Shown here: positions 1 through 8,085 of the stretch, in pieces
Layout of the letters: the number at the start of each line of letters is the position of its first letter
How positions within the stretch are numbered: the stretch's first letter is position 1
Source of the DNA: Chitinophagaceae bacterium
GTDB taxonomy: Bacteria; Bacteroidota; Bacteroidia; Chitinophagales; REEL01
DNA length: 35,276 nucleotides
Reading direction: 5' to 3'
Assembly: GCA_007695095.1 (NCBI GenBank)
Contig: REEL01000067.1
Coordinates: 1 to 35,276 of the forward strand
The notes under the pieces: model-generated
Seen by the model: only the letters and a program-made list of their open reading frames with translations
The model's database searches: none
What the model was told of the DNA's origin: nothing
Translations under genes and position numbers: made by a program

Positions 1-43
1 CGAAGACGGAGAAGTACAGAAAGGAAAGATTGTGGTTTATTGA
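1..43 (+). CDS. 3' end of a gene cut by the window edge, possibly a T9SS-sorted protein
   Basis: The second forward frame is open from the window edge to a TGA at 41-43 and reads EDGEVQKGKIVVY. That is a sensible protein C-terminus: short, charged, then ending in a beta-strand-like GKIVVY. Type A type IX secretion sorting domains often end in a similar short strand, so a secreted protein is possible. Thirteen residues cannot prove it. The sequence just downstream is non-coding and repeat-rich, which fits a gene ending here. Confidence 0.35.
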   Translation, partial: EDGEVQKGKIVVY

Positions 44-50
44 GGCTGTT

Positions 51-300
51 GAAAGACCAAGAAGACCCAAGAGCCCAAATTTCAAGAGACCAAGACCCAA
101 GGAGGGAAAGTAGGCAGCGGCAGTGGGCACTATGAATAACCCGCAAGGTTTTTGTTTATTCAATTGCATCCCAATTCACTAACAATAAAATTTATACTAA
201 AAGTAAACCTTGCGGGTTTATCCTGAAAGCAAGACAATAGGAGAGAAAAATGGAAAAATTATGATGGAAAATGTCAAATGGAAAATGTGGGGTGAGCTCT
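51..300. repeat. Composite intergenic repeat, copy A
   Basis: This spacer has no convincing gene. It is built in order of a purine-rich tract with repeated GACCAAGACCCAAG-like words (about 54-110), a GGCAGC word, a long inverted repeat (138-218), a TCCTGAA word (221-227), and an A-rich block containing ATGGAAAAATTATGAT (250-265) followed by AAATGGAAAATGTGG (276-290). The same modules in the same order and orientation occur at about 33071-33310, with a different hairpin in the middle. I read it as a dispersed intergenic repeat of unknown function. Confidence 0.55.
138..218. repeat. Inverted repeat with 14-base perfect arms
   Basis: AACCCGCAAGGTTT at 138-151 is exactly complementary to AAACCTTGCGGGTT at 205-218, with 53 bases between. 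It is the core of the composite repeat. The arms are more GC-rich than the surroundings. It lies between the 3' end of the gene at 1-43 and the 3' end of coaE, so a bidirectional terminator or a mobile repeat core are both possible. No run of T follows closely, so a simple Rho-independent terminator is less likely. Confidence 0.6.
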
Positions 301-317
301 ATGATATCGCTTGTAAC

Positions 318-929
318 TCAGAGATTTTTCGAAAGAGTCTCCTTATTAATGAACTTTAAAACATTTAGCAATTGCGGGATTACTGGTATTTCGTCATTGT
401 TTTTGATTTCAAAATCAGCCGCTTCCAACAATTTCTCCTGTGAAAACTGATTTTTCATTCTCTCCAAAACAGCTTCTCTGTCTACCTTATCCCTCTTCAT
501 CACGCGCTTTATCCTTAAGTCCTTAGGAGCGGTAACTGCTATCAAAAAATCAAGTTCTTTATAACTGCCCGTTTCTACTAAAAGAGCGGCTTCTTTAAAT
601 ATAAGTTCACTTTCCTGTGAAATAGCCCATTTTTTAAAATCACTACGAACAGCCGGATGAACGGCTTCATTTAATTTTTTTAATAAATCTTTATCATTAA
701 AAGCCTGCTTAGATATAAAGGCTCTGTTTAACTGATTATCTGTTGTATAAGACTCTTTCCCGAAAATTGCTATAATTTCATTTTTAAGGGCGGAATCTTC
801 AATCATCAGCTTTTTAGCCATAACATCTGAATTATAAACCAGATATCCCATAGTCATTAAAACCTTTGAAACTATAGATTTTCCGCTGCCTATACCACCT
901 GTTATACCTACCTTAACTTTTTCAATCAT
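318..929 (-). CDS. coaE: Dephospho-CoA kinase
   Basis: This cytoplasmic enzyme phosphorylates the 3'-hydroxyl of dephospho-CoA, the last step of CoA synthesis. The N-terminal P-loop GITGGIGSGKS (residues 8-18) is the family hallmark. Later segments (AVHPAVRSDF and EAALLVETGSYKELD) match the substrate-binding and lid region of CoaE. The 203-residue length is normal. The ATG at 929 follows the YbbR-like gene with an 8-base overlap (ATGATTGA), so it is probably translationally coupled as the last gene of the DUF1573-yajC-ybbR-coaE run. Confident. Confidence 0.95.
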   Translation of the reverse strand: MIEKVKVGITGGIGSGKSIVSKVLMTMGYLVYNSDVMAKKLMIEDSALKNEIIAIFGKESYTTDNQLNRAFISKQAFNDKDLLKKLNEAVHPAVRSDFKKWAISQESELIFKEAALLVETGSYKELDFLIAVTAPKDLRIKRVMKRDKVDREAVLERMKNQFSQEKLLEAADFEIKNNDEIPVIPQLLNVLKFINKETLSKNL

Positions 930-1902
930 AAATTATAAACTCGAGTCTTGAAGGAGAAACCCTGATATTTCTGGCAAATTCATTTTCTGTATTAACCATC
1001 ACAGGAACCCTTTTATCACTTTTTACATCAATTATTGAAAAGTCAGCAAAAACTTGAAAGTCAGATGCTAAAACTTCTTCATAGCGGGAAACAGGCAATA
1101 AGCAAGAGAGGGTAACTCTTCTCGGGAAGATACTAAAGCTTTTTTCTGAATCATCATCCTCAGTGAAAACTTCTACCGGGATATCAAAAACTTTTTCGGT
1201 AAATCGCTCAACGGGTATGTTATATTCAGCCCTTTCTACACTTAATGAAATCAGCTCATTCTCCGGCTTTTTCATTTCTATAACTCCTGAAAGTGATTTG
1301 TTGATATTCTTTTTTTCAAAAGGCTTACTTGGCCAGCTAAAAATCGTATCAATTGCAGAAATAGGTCCTGAGACAGTTATTGAATCAGGAGAGAGCGAGA
1401 TTTTACCAAAGACGTCAAACTGCTGATTAAAATCTAGCCTATAATCAAAATCAATTGGAACACTTCTTTCCAGCAGCGCTTCAAAATCCAGATATACGAT
1501 TTCAGGAGATACACCTAATATGCGAATCTCTCCCGGTATTTGATTTTTAAATTCTACCAATATCTCACTTACGGGAACAAGAGCACCCCTTCCATACTTG
1601 GAATAATCAACTTCTACAAGACGATTGGCTCGCAGATTATGTCGGAATAAATGAAAACCGGTAGATTCTGTCAATATAAAAATTTCATCAACCGGCTTAC
1701 TGACAAGAATTAAATTTTCAGGCATGTTAATATACCTTACCTTAAACTTTAAGTCTGTTTGATAAGTATAAGACAGGGAATTAATAAACCATAAGGTAGC
1801 GGCAACGAAAACGCACAGTATAAATACAAAAGTATTATTTTGGAGAATACCAGGATTCTTTTTAGTCCTAAGTTTATTCAATAAATTATTAAAGACATTC
1901 AC
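922..1902 (-). CDS. YbbR-like domain protein, membrane-anchored
   Basis: A 326-residue protein with one N-terminal membrane helix (about residues 24-42) followed by beta-rich repeats outside the membrane, as in YbbR-domain proteins. In Firmicutes a YbbR protein (CdaR) regulates a diadenylate cyclase; whether that role applies here cannot be seen. The start is a GTG, with no in-frame ATG until well past the membrane helix. It sits between yajC and coaE, an order common in Bacteroidota, and overlaps coaE by 8 bases. The family is assigned from domain layout and context more than from sharp motifs. Confidence 0.8.
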   Translation of the reverse strand: MNVFNNLLNKLRTKKNPGILQNNTFVFILCVFVAATLWFINSLSYTYQTDLKFKVRYINMPENLILVSKPVDEIFILTESTGFHLFRHNLRANRLVEVDYSKYGRGALVPVSEILVEFKNQIPGEIRILGVSPEIVYLDFEALLERSVPIDFDYRLDFNQQFDVFGKISLSPDSITVSGPISAIDTIFSWPSKPFEKKNINKSLSGVIEMKKPENELISLSVERAEYNIPVERFTEKVFDIPVEVFTEDDDSEKSFSIFPRRVTLSCLLPVSRYEEVLASDFQVFADFSIIDVKSDKRVPVMVNTENEFARNIRVSPSRLEFIIYD

Positions 1903-1980
1903 AAATTTATTATCCCTTTTAAATGAATCATCCTTAAAGTTATACTTTTCTTATTAAAAAAAGAACGAAAAACTATGAAG

Positions 1981-2295
1981 CTACTTTTCCTCTGACTTGG
2001 ATAAATCCATAGATACAGCTGATTTTTCTATCTTTATTTTAACATCTTTATCAACTTCTATCAAAAAAGTATTATCTTGAACATTCACAATTTTACCGTG
2101 AAGTCCTCCGTTTGTAACAACTTTATCCCCTTTTTTCAATTCATCGATATACTTTTTTTGTGCCTTTACTTTATTCGCCTGAGGTCTTATCATAAAAAGA
2201 TAAATAACTAAGAAAATAGCTCCCATAAATGCGAAAGTGACTAAAGAGCTTCCTCCTCCATCATCGGGTGGAGCCATAAGAAAAATGTAATTCAT
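1981..2295 (-). CDS. yajC: Preprotein translocase subunit YajC
   Basis: A small single-pass inner-membrane protein that associates with SecDF in the Sec export machinery. Residues 18-36 form the membrane helix, followed by the family signature FMIRPQ and then a KKGDKVVTNGGLHGKI segment, which is the YajC soluble domain. Length is 104 residues, normal for the family. The lysine-rich tail (KSEEK) is ordinary. The gene lies 8 bases downstream of the DUF1573 lipoprotein gene, so the two are very likely co-transcribed. Confidence 0.95.
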   Translation of the reverse strand: MNYIFLMAPPDDGGGSSLVTFAFMGAIFLVIYLFMIRPQANKVKAQKKYIDELKKGDKVVTNGGLHGKIVNVQDNTFLIEVDKDVKIKIEKSAVSMDLSKSEEK

Positions 2296-2303
2296 ACTTA
2301 ACT

Positions 2304-2795
2304 TTAATTTTGAACAATTGTACTTACAAGGTTCAAAGTTATAACATTTGGGTTAGTATTCGCTGTTATGTTTACAGATTTTCTCTGAATACCTTTTCTG
2401 TTTGCACTATCATAAGTAACTACAATAGAGCCTTCTTCACCCGGAGGAATAGGTTCTCTCGGATATTCAGGTACGGTGCATCCGCAAGTTCCCTTTGCCG
2501 AATAAATTATTAAATTAGAAGTTCCGGTATTTCTAAAGGTAAATTTCGTCTCAACAACTGTGCCCTCAGGAACATCTCCAAAGTCATGATCATATCTGTC
2601 AAACCTCATTTCAGGCCATTCAGTAATACTACCGCTGGAAGCAGTTCGCTGATCTTTAATCATATCTGTGCCAACTCTTACAGGCTCTCTTCTCTGTTCG
2701 CTATATGGCGTATCTTCCGCACCCGGACTCGGCTTCTGCTCCTCAGAACAACCAAAAAATGCAATTACAGCTATTAAAAATAATACTTGCTTCAT
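2304..2795 (-). CDS. DUF1573 domain lipoprotein
   Basis: A 163-residue protein with a lipoprotein signal: hydrophobic residues 3-14 then FFGC, making Cys16 the likely lipidated residue. From about residue 73 it carries the DUF1573 pattern (HDFGDVPEG, FRNTGTSNL, GTCGCTVPEYP, PPGEEGSI), an immunoglobulin-like fold related to ASH domains and common in Bacteroidota envelope proteins. The molecular role is unknown. It heads the run with yajC, ybbR-like and coaE. In many Bacteroidota, as I recall, nusB lies directly upstream of this gene; here nusB is about 21 kb away. Confidence 0.88.
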   Translation of the reverse strand: MKQVLFLIAVIAFFGCSEEQKPSPGAEDTPYSEQRREPVRVGTDMIKDQRTASSGSITEWPEMRFDRYDHDFGDVPEGTVVETKFTFRNTGTSNLIIYSAKGTCGCTVPEYPREPIPPGEEGSIVVTYDSANRKGIQRKSVNITANTNPNVITLNLVSTIVQN

Positions 2796-2943
2796 GTTTT
2801 TTTTAAAAATTAAAATGAATATTTATTCACCCTTTATAATGTAATTAGTTAACCTGATTGTTAAAAAATACCTTTAACACAATCATTGATGAAACGAAAA
2901 AAAAATTATTTTATTAACAGCTCATCTGATTTTGATAAAAATA

Positions 2944-5493
2944 TTATCGAATTAGAAGTACATTACCTGTTTTTTCACGGTAATTACCATTGAGATATTC
3001 AACTTTTATATGGTAAACATATGAACCCATTGGAGAAGGAGTTCCTTTATGCGTTCCGTCCCAACCATTTGAAGTATTTAATAAATTTTGATTAAAATAA
3101 ACAGATTCACCCCATCTATTAAAAATATTTATTTCAATGGAACGTGCATTTGAAGACATAACATTAAAGTGAGTATTTTGCCCGCTTCCATCCGGTGCAA
3201 ATGCATTGGGAACAGAAACAAAATATTCGTCTGTATCTCCCGGTATGATAATCGTATCCCCCGGGATAATAACTGTGTCCGATGGTAAGTCACAAAGTTC
3301 AAGGCTAACGCTATCAATAGCAATACAGTTTTCACTATCCGTCACGAATGCAATATAAAGCCCACCTGACAAATCAAACAAATCCATGTTATTGCTTCCA
3401 TTGGACCATAATACATCAAAGCTTCCGCTACCACCTGAAATATTTAGTGAAATGGTTCCATTATCCGGGTCTGAAGCATCACAATCCGGATCAGTAAATG
3501 CAATATCTGTAATAATTGGATCCGGCTCATTTAAGGTAATCGAATCTGTAACTTCACAATTATTTGCATCTGTAATTGTTACGCCATAACTACCTGCTTC
3601 TGCATTTATAAGTAACTCCTGCACATTTCCGTTTGACCATAAATAAGAATATGGCGGTGTTCCTCCACTTCCGACTACACCCGCTAATCCATCATTTCCG
3701 CCATTGCAGGAAATATCTAAAGAAGACAAAATAGTTGATTGCAGCTCTGAAGGTTCATTTATTGTAAAGGAAGCTTCTTCAATACAGCCGTCGGCATCAG
3801 TGATGGTTAAGTCATAAACACCCGGTCCGATAGCCGCCAAAAGTGGACTTGAACTACCATTTGACCACAGATAATTGTAGGGGCTTTCACCTCCATCAAC
3901 ACTAACTGAAATTCTGCCATCATTTGCTCCAAAACAAGTTACATTTGAGAGTGAGTCCAGATTTATAGTTATTGGTGAGGAAGTTCCAATTTCAACTGTT
4001 GAGCTAGCTTCACAATTATTTTGGTCTGTAACAGTAACGCTATAATTCCCTGCTGTCAGAAAAATTGCCGGATTGGTTACCTGCTGTATAGGTGCAGTTG
4101 ACCATAAATAGGAATAACTACCGGTACCGCCCTGAGCAAAAACTTCAGCTTCCCCATCATCTGCTCCACCACAACTTACATCTAATGCTGCAATAGAATC
4201 AATTACTAATGCAGCCGGTTCAAGAATTTCTATTGTATCTGAAATTTCACAACCTTCAGAATCTGTTACAGTTAAAGTATACAAACCGGCTGTTAAATCT
4301 GTTACCACACTATCACTTGAAGTTATCGGGGCTGACCAGCTATAATCTACATAAGGAGGAGTTCCACCTGTTGGAAGTGCTATGATAGAACCGTCATCTG
4401 CTCCTGCACAGCTAATATCACTTTTAACCAAATCAAGGTCATAGGTAAGAGCCTGATTAACATTTGCTGTTAAAGTGAATGTACCCGCATCTGACGCTTC
4501 AGTACCACTCAATATTACTTTATAGGTTCCCGGTATACAAATTGGATAATTAATCAAAGGGCAAGCTCCACTATCAACAGCTATAATCGTATTGCATGCA
4601 CTGTTTACTAAATAAAGGTGTCTGTTAAAAGAACCCGCACCTCCGCAAGCTGTAATACTAACTCCTTTTGGTTCATTAACTTCAAAAGAATACACAACAT
4701 CGTTACCGGGCGTTCCAAAAGAATTTGAATAACAAACATTACTGTTAAAATGAGATAATTGTACGCCGGCCTCTAACTGTCCAAGCTCAATTGGATTACT
4801 GCAATCCTCACCTAAGGTATATCTCCAAAACGATTCTACTCTTGGTAAGAAAACGGTATTTGCACAATTGGTCGTTGACAAATATCCATGATTATACCAC
4901 TCACAAGGAGGACCTACTCTGTAATCTATATCTGTTTGAAAAGGATCAGCAAAACAAGGATAATCATCATCCGTACTGAACGCACATCCAAATAAAGGGA
5001 CATTGGAGCAGCAACAGTTTGTTTGATAAACGCATCGGTCTCCCTGACAGTTACCAAGAGCACCTGTGCCGGGTATGCCATCTGTACCGCAATCATTTTC
5101 CCAGGCATCCATTCTTAAATCAAAAAATTGAGGAACCGTAGCACCGGTATATGTTTCATCAAACATAGTATAGTTCAAATCCTGTGAAAAGTTTGGTGGG
5201 TCAAAGTCATCTGTTAAACAAGTTCCTCCCTGCCAGCCGGAGCCGGAAACATTAGCCGCATCTCTTGCCCAAAAGAAAAAAGTAAAGTTATCCGGATTAA
5301 AGCCTACTTGTCCCCCAAAATTCAAAGATGCATCTGAAGGAGGTGAATATGTAACCTGAACGTCTCTGACTCTAACCTGCAACTGCATGGGTCCGTCATC
5401 GTAAGTTTGAGCTTTTACTTCCATAAAGTCTCCCAGAAAAAGCAATAGACTGAAAGCAAAAGGAACGATTTTTGAAAGAAATTGATTTATCAT
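2944..5493 (-). CDS. Secreted SprB-repeat protein with type B T9SS C-terminal domain
   Basis: An 849-residue surface protein. Residues 1-29 are a signal peptide ending in KAQ. Residues about 30-230 form a cysteine-rich N-terminal domain, and about 231-350 a jelly-roll-like segment resembling pre-peptidase C-terminal domains. Five SprB-type repeats follow, each begun by a motif like DISCAGADDG (near residues 357, 439, 516, 594 and 669), about 78 residues apart. After a PGDT-repeat linker, residues about 764-849 (VPNAFAPDG, FNRWGE, NGWDGT, GSYVYHI) form the gliding-motility-associated type B sorting domain. Export by the type IX system to the cell surface or medium is expected; an adhesive role is inference. 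It is a lone gene. Confidence 0.92.
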   Translation of the reverse strand: MINQFLSKIVPFAFSLLLFLGDFMEVKAQTYDDGPMQLQVRVRDVQVTYSPPSDASLNFGGQVGFNPDNFTFFFWARDAANVSGSGWQGGTCLTDDFDPPNFSQDLNYTMFDETYTGATVPQFFDLRMDAWENDCGTDGIPGTGALGNCQGDRCVYQTNCCCSNVPLFGCAFSTDDDYPCFADPFQTDIDYRVGPPCEWYNHGYLSTTNCANTVFLPRVESFWRYTLGEDCSNPIELGQLEAGVQLSHFNSNVCYSNSFGTPGNDVVYSFEVNEPKGVSITACGGAGSFNRHLYLVNSACNTIIAVDSGACPLINYPICIPGTYKVILSGTEASDAGTFTLTANVNQALTYDLDLVKSDISCAGADDGSIIALPTGGTPPYVDYSWSAPITSSDSVVTDLTAGLYTLTVTDSEGCEISDTIEILEPAALVIDSIAALDVSCGGADDGEAEVFAQGGTGSYSYLWSTAPIQQVTNPAIFLTAGNYSVTVTDQNNCEASSTVEIGTSSPITINLDSLSNVTCFGANDGRISVSVDGGESPYNYLWSNGSSSPLLAAIGPGVYDLTITDADGCIEEASFTINEPSELQSTILSSLDISCNGGNDGLAGVVGSGGTPPYSYLWSNGNVQELLINAEAGSYGVTITDANNCEVTDSITLNEPDPIITDIAFTDPDCDASDPDNGTISLNISGGSGSFDVLWSNGSNNMDLFDLSGGLYIAFVTDSENCIAIDSVSLELCDLPSDTVIIPGDTIIIPGDTDEYFVSVPNAFAPDGSGQNTHFNVMSSNARSIEINIFNRWGESVYFNQNLLNTSNGWDGTHKGTPSPMGSYVYHIKVEYLNGNYREKTGNVLLIR

Positions 5494-5687
5494 ATTCTCA
5501 AGTATATTTTAAAACTTTTTTTCGTTAACAACAATTTTACATCAAATTTCTGTAATTTTCAGTCTTGGTTCAAATAAATTCCAAATTGTTTACAATATAT
5601 TTTCTATCATTGAATTTATATAGTTTTTAAAAAAAGTACTTGAACTTTTACTACTAATTAAAAATAAAGCAAAAACACTTGAGTTAA

Positions 5688-6101
5688 ATGAGTAATGTTG
5701 TTAAAATTTTAAAAAATCACAAACTAAGAATCACCGATTGCCGGGTAAGTGTATTAAGTTATTTTTTGGATAAAAAATATGCATTAACACATGCCAATCT
5801 GGAAGAAGAATTTTCAAATAAATTTGATAGAGTAACCCTCTACAGAACCCTTTCAGCATTTGAGGAAAGCGGTTTAGTTCACAAAGTACCCGATGCCTCC
5901 GAAAGTGCAAAATTTGCCGTTTGCAGTGAGAATTGCTCAGATTTAGCTCATTACGACAATCACATACATTTTAAATGCCGGAAGTGTGGTAAAACTGAAT
6001 GTATTAGTGACATACCTATTCCAAAAATTCAACTTCCAACCGGCTATATACCTGAAAATGCAGAATTGTTAGTATCAGGCCAGTGCAAAAAGTGCAATTA
6101 A
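5688..6101 (+). CDS. Fur family transcriptional regulator
   Basis: A 137-residue metal-responsive repressor-type protein. The winged-helix part includes FDRVTLYRTLSAFEESGLV (residues 46-64). The metal/dimerisation half has HIHFKCRKC (His92, His94, Cys97, Cys100) and a final CKKC (Cys133, Cys136), fitting a structural zinc site. Whether it senses iron, zinc or peroxide cannot be told from this sequence. The classic HHDH metal-site motif is reduced to HYDNHIH. It is transcribed away from the SprB-repeat gene and lies 76 bases upstream of the ABC-F gene. Confidence 0.88.
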   Translation: MSNVVKILKNHKLRITDCRVSVLSYFLDKKYALTHANLEEEFSNKFDRVTLYRTLSAFEESGLVHKVPDASESAKFAVCSENCSDLAHYDNHIHFKCRKCGKTECISDIPIPKIQLPTGYIPENAELLVSGQCKKCN

Positions 6102-6177
6102 ATGTAGGGATACCTTATCTTTGCAAACAATTGGCGTTAAATTTTTAACGGCATTCATACATCTACACTAACTATCC

Positions 6178-8064
6178 ATGAATCTAATTACAGTTGAGGA
6201 TCTATCAAAATCATTCGGTGCTGATTTACTTTTTGAAAAAGTAACTTTTGGTATTGAAAAAGGTGAAAAAACAGCCCTCATAGCCAAAAACGGAACCGGA
6301 AAAACCACTTTGATGAGAATTATTGCCGGCCAGGAAGTTCCTGATAGTGGCAAATTAAGTATAAATAACAATGTCCGCATATCGTTCTTAACGCAGACAG
6401 AGAACTTTTTACCGACTTCCACTCCAATGGAAGTAATGTTCGATGCAAACCATCCGGCAGTTATAGCTTTTAAAAACTACAAAAACATTTTATCTAACGA
6501 AAAGGCTTCGGATGAAGATGTTCAAAAAGCTTTAGATGCGGTGGAAAAAACTTTTGCCTGGGATATTGAAGAAAAGGCGGCCCAACTGCTTGCCGTATTT
6601 GGTTTGGCAACTATAGAAAGGCAAGTCAAACATCTTTCCGGTGGCCAAATTAAACGATTGGCTCTTGCGAGGACACTTTTAGAAGAACCGGATTTGATTT
6701 TAATGGATGAGCCCACAAACCATCTTGATATGGATATGATTGAATGGTTGGAGAATTACATCAAAAAATTATCTTCTGCGGTGCTTATGGTCACTCACGA
6801 CAGGTATTTTCTGGAAAGAGTTTGTCAATCTATCATAGAGCTTGATGATAAAAAACTGTACAAATATAAAGGGAACTACAGCTATTATATTGAAAAAAAG
6901 GCTGCTCGTGAAGAACAGGAAATCACAGAAAGTGCTAAACTAAAAAACCAGTACAAAAAAGAGCTGGAGTGGATGCGTCGTCAACCAAAAGCCAGAACAA
7001 CCAAATCAAAGCAAAGGACAGCCGGATTTTATGAAATAGAATCAAAAGCAAATGTAAGTAAGGATGATAAAACTCTTAAAGCTGAGATAAAGCCGGACCG
7101 AATGGGTTCAAAAATTCTGGAACTCAAAAAAATCAGTAAAAAATACGATGAGGATGAAATTATAACAGACTTTACCTACAGTTTTAAAAAAAATGAGAAA
7201 ATTGGAATTGTCGGGAAAAATGGTTCCGGGAAATCAACTCTTTTAAATATTATCACCGGAAAAACTATGGTAGATACCGGAAAAGTAGTTGTCGGTGAAA
7301 CCATTAAATTCGGTTATTATAAACAAAGCGGCATAGAAATCAAAGCCGGGAAAAGAGTTATTGAATTTATCAGAGATGTCGCTGAACATATTCCATTATC
7401 AAAGGGCAGAAGCCTCTCTGCAGCTCAAATGTTAGAGAATTTTCTCTTCCCCAGAAGTATGCACTTTCAATATATAGAAAAGCTTAGTGGTGGTGAAAAA
7501 AAGAGGCTTTACCTCTTGTCTGTCCTTATGGGAAATCCGAATTTTCTAATTTTAGATGAGCCTACCAATGATCTTGATATATACACTATACAAGCTTTGG
7601 AAGAATATCTCCAAAATTTTGAAGGCTGCCTGCTAATTGTTTCTCACGATAGATTTTTCCTGGATAAAACCGTCGGGCATATTTTTGTTTTGGATGAAAA
7701 AGGTGGTCAAATCGTCAATTTTCCGGGGAATTACTCACACTATTATATTTATAAAGAGAATAAAATTTCAGAAGAAAAAAAGCAATTGCAAGCAAAAAAG
7801 ATAGAAGCGGCAAAACCTGTGGCAACAGTTTCAGCACCTAAAAACGAAAATAAACTCACCTATAAAGAACGCCAGGAATTCAACAAAATAGAGAAAAAAA
7901 TTGAAGAACTGGAAAGCAAAAAAAGCGAAATTGAGTCTGAGTTGTATGATGCCGGTTCCGACGCCGAAAAGACTATTGAACTTTCAGAAAAACTAAATGA
8001 AATATCCGGTGAATTAGATGAAAAAATGATTCGATGGATTGAATTATCCGAAAAAGAAATGTAA
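6178..8064 (+). CDS. ABC-F family ATPase, Uup-like
   Basis: A soluble 628-residue protein with two ATP-binding cassettes and no membrane segments, so a ribosome- or DNA-associated ABC-F protein and not a transporter. The first cassette has AKNGTGKTT (36-44), LSGGQIKRLALAR and LILMDEPTNHLD; the second has GKNGSGKST (346-354), LSGGEKKRLYLL and FLILDEPTNDLD. The first Walker A begins with Ala where Gly is usual. The charged region after about residue 540 ends in a coiled coil, as in Uup. It converges on the MFS gene with only 13 bases between stops. Confidence 0.9.
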   Translation: MNLITVEDLSKSFGADLLFEKVTFGIEKGEKTALIAKNGTGKTTLMRIIAGQEVPDSGKLSINNNVRISFLTQTENFLPTSTPMEVMFDANHPAVIAFKNYKNILSNEKASDEDVQKALDAVEKTFAWDIEEKAAQLLAVFGLATIERQVKHLSGGQIKRLALARTLLEEPDLILMDEPTNHLDMDMIEWLENYIKKLSSAVLMVTHDRYFLERVCQSIIELDDKKLYKYKGNYSYYIEKKAAREEQEITESAKLKNQYKKELEWMRRQPKARTTKSKQRTAGFYEIESKANVSKDDKTLKAEIKPDRMGSKILELKKISKKYDEDEIITDFTYSFKKNEKIGIVGKNGSGKSTLLNIITGKTMVDTGKVVVGETIKFGYYKQSGIEIKAGKRVIEFIRDVAEHIPLSKGRSLSAAQMLENFLFPRSMHFQYIEKLSGGEKKRLYLLSVLMGNPNFLILDEPTNDLDIYTIQALEEYLQNFEGCLLIVSHDRFFLDKTVGHIFVLDEKGGQIVNFPGNYSHYYIYKENKISEEKKQLQAKKIEAAKPVATVSAPKNENKLTYKERQEFNKIEKKIEELESKKSEIESELYDAGSDAEKTIELSEKLNEISGELDEKMIRWIELSEKEM

Positions 8065-8066
8065 GC

Positions 8067-8085
8067 AACTTTAAAGATTAAAGTT
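8067..8085. terminator. Small inverted repeat at a convergent gene junction
   Basis: AACTTTAA (8067-8074) and TTAAAGTT (8078-8085) are perfect complements separated by AGA, lying across the 13-base gap between the Uup-like gene and the MFS gene and overlapping the latter's stop codon. The stem is AT-rich and therefore weak. A short bidirectional terminator is possible but not established. Confidence 0.25.

Noticed and set aside
3386-4440. Repeated segments within the large minus-strand gene as a DNA repeat array
   Set aside because: They are SprB protein repeats of about 78 residues, diverged in DNA, and explained by the protein's domain structure.
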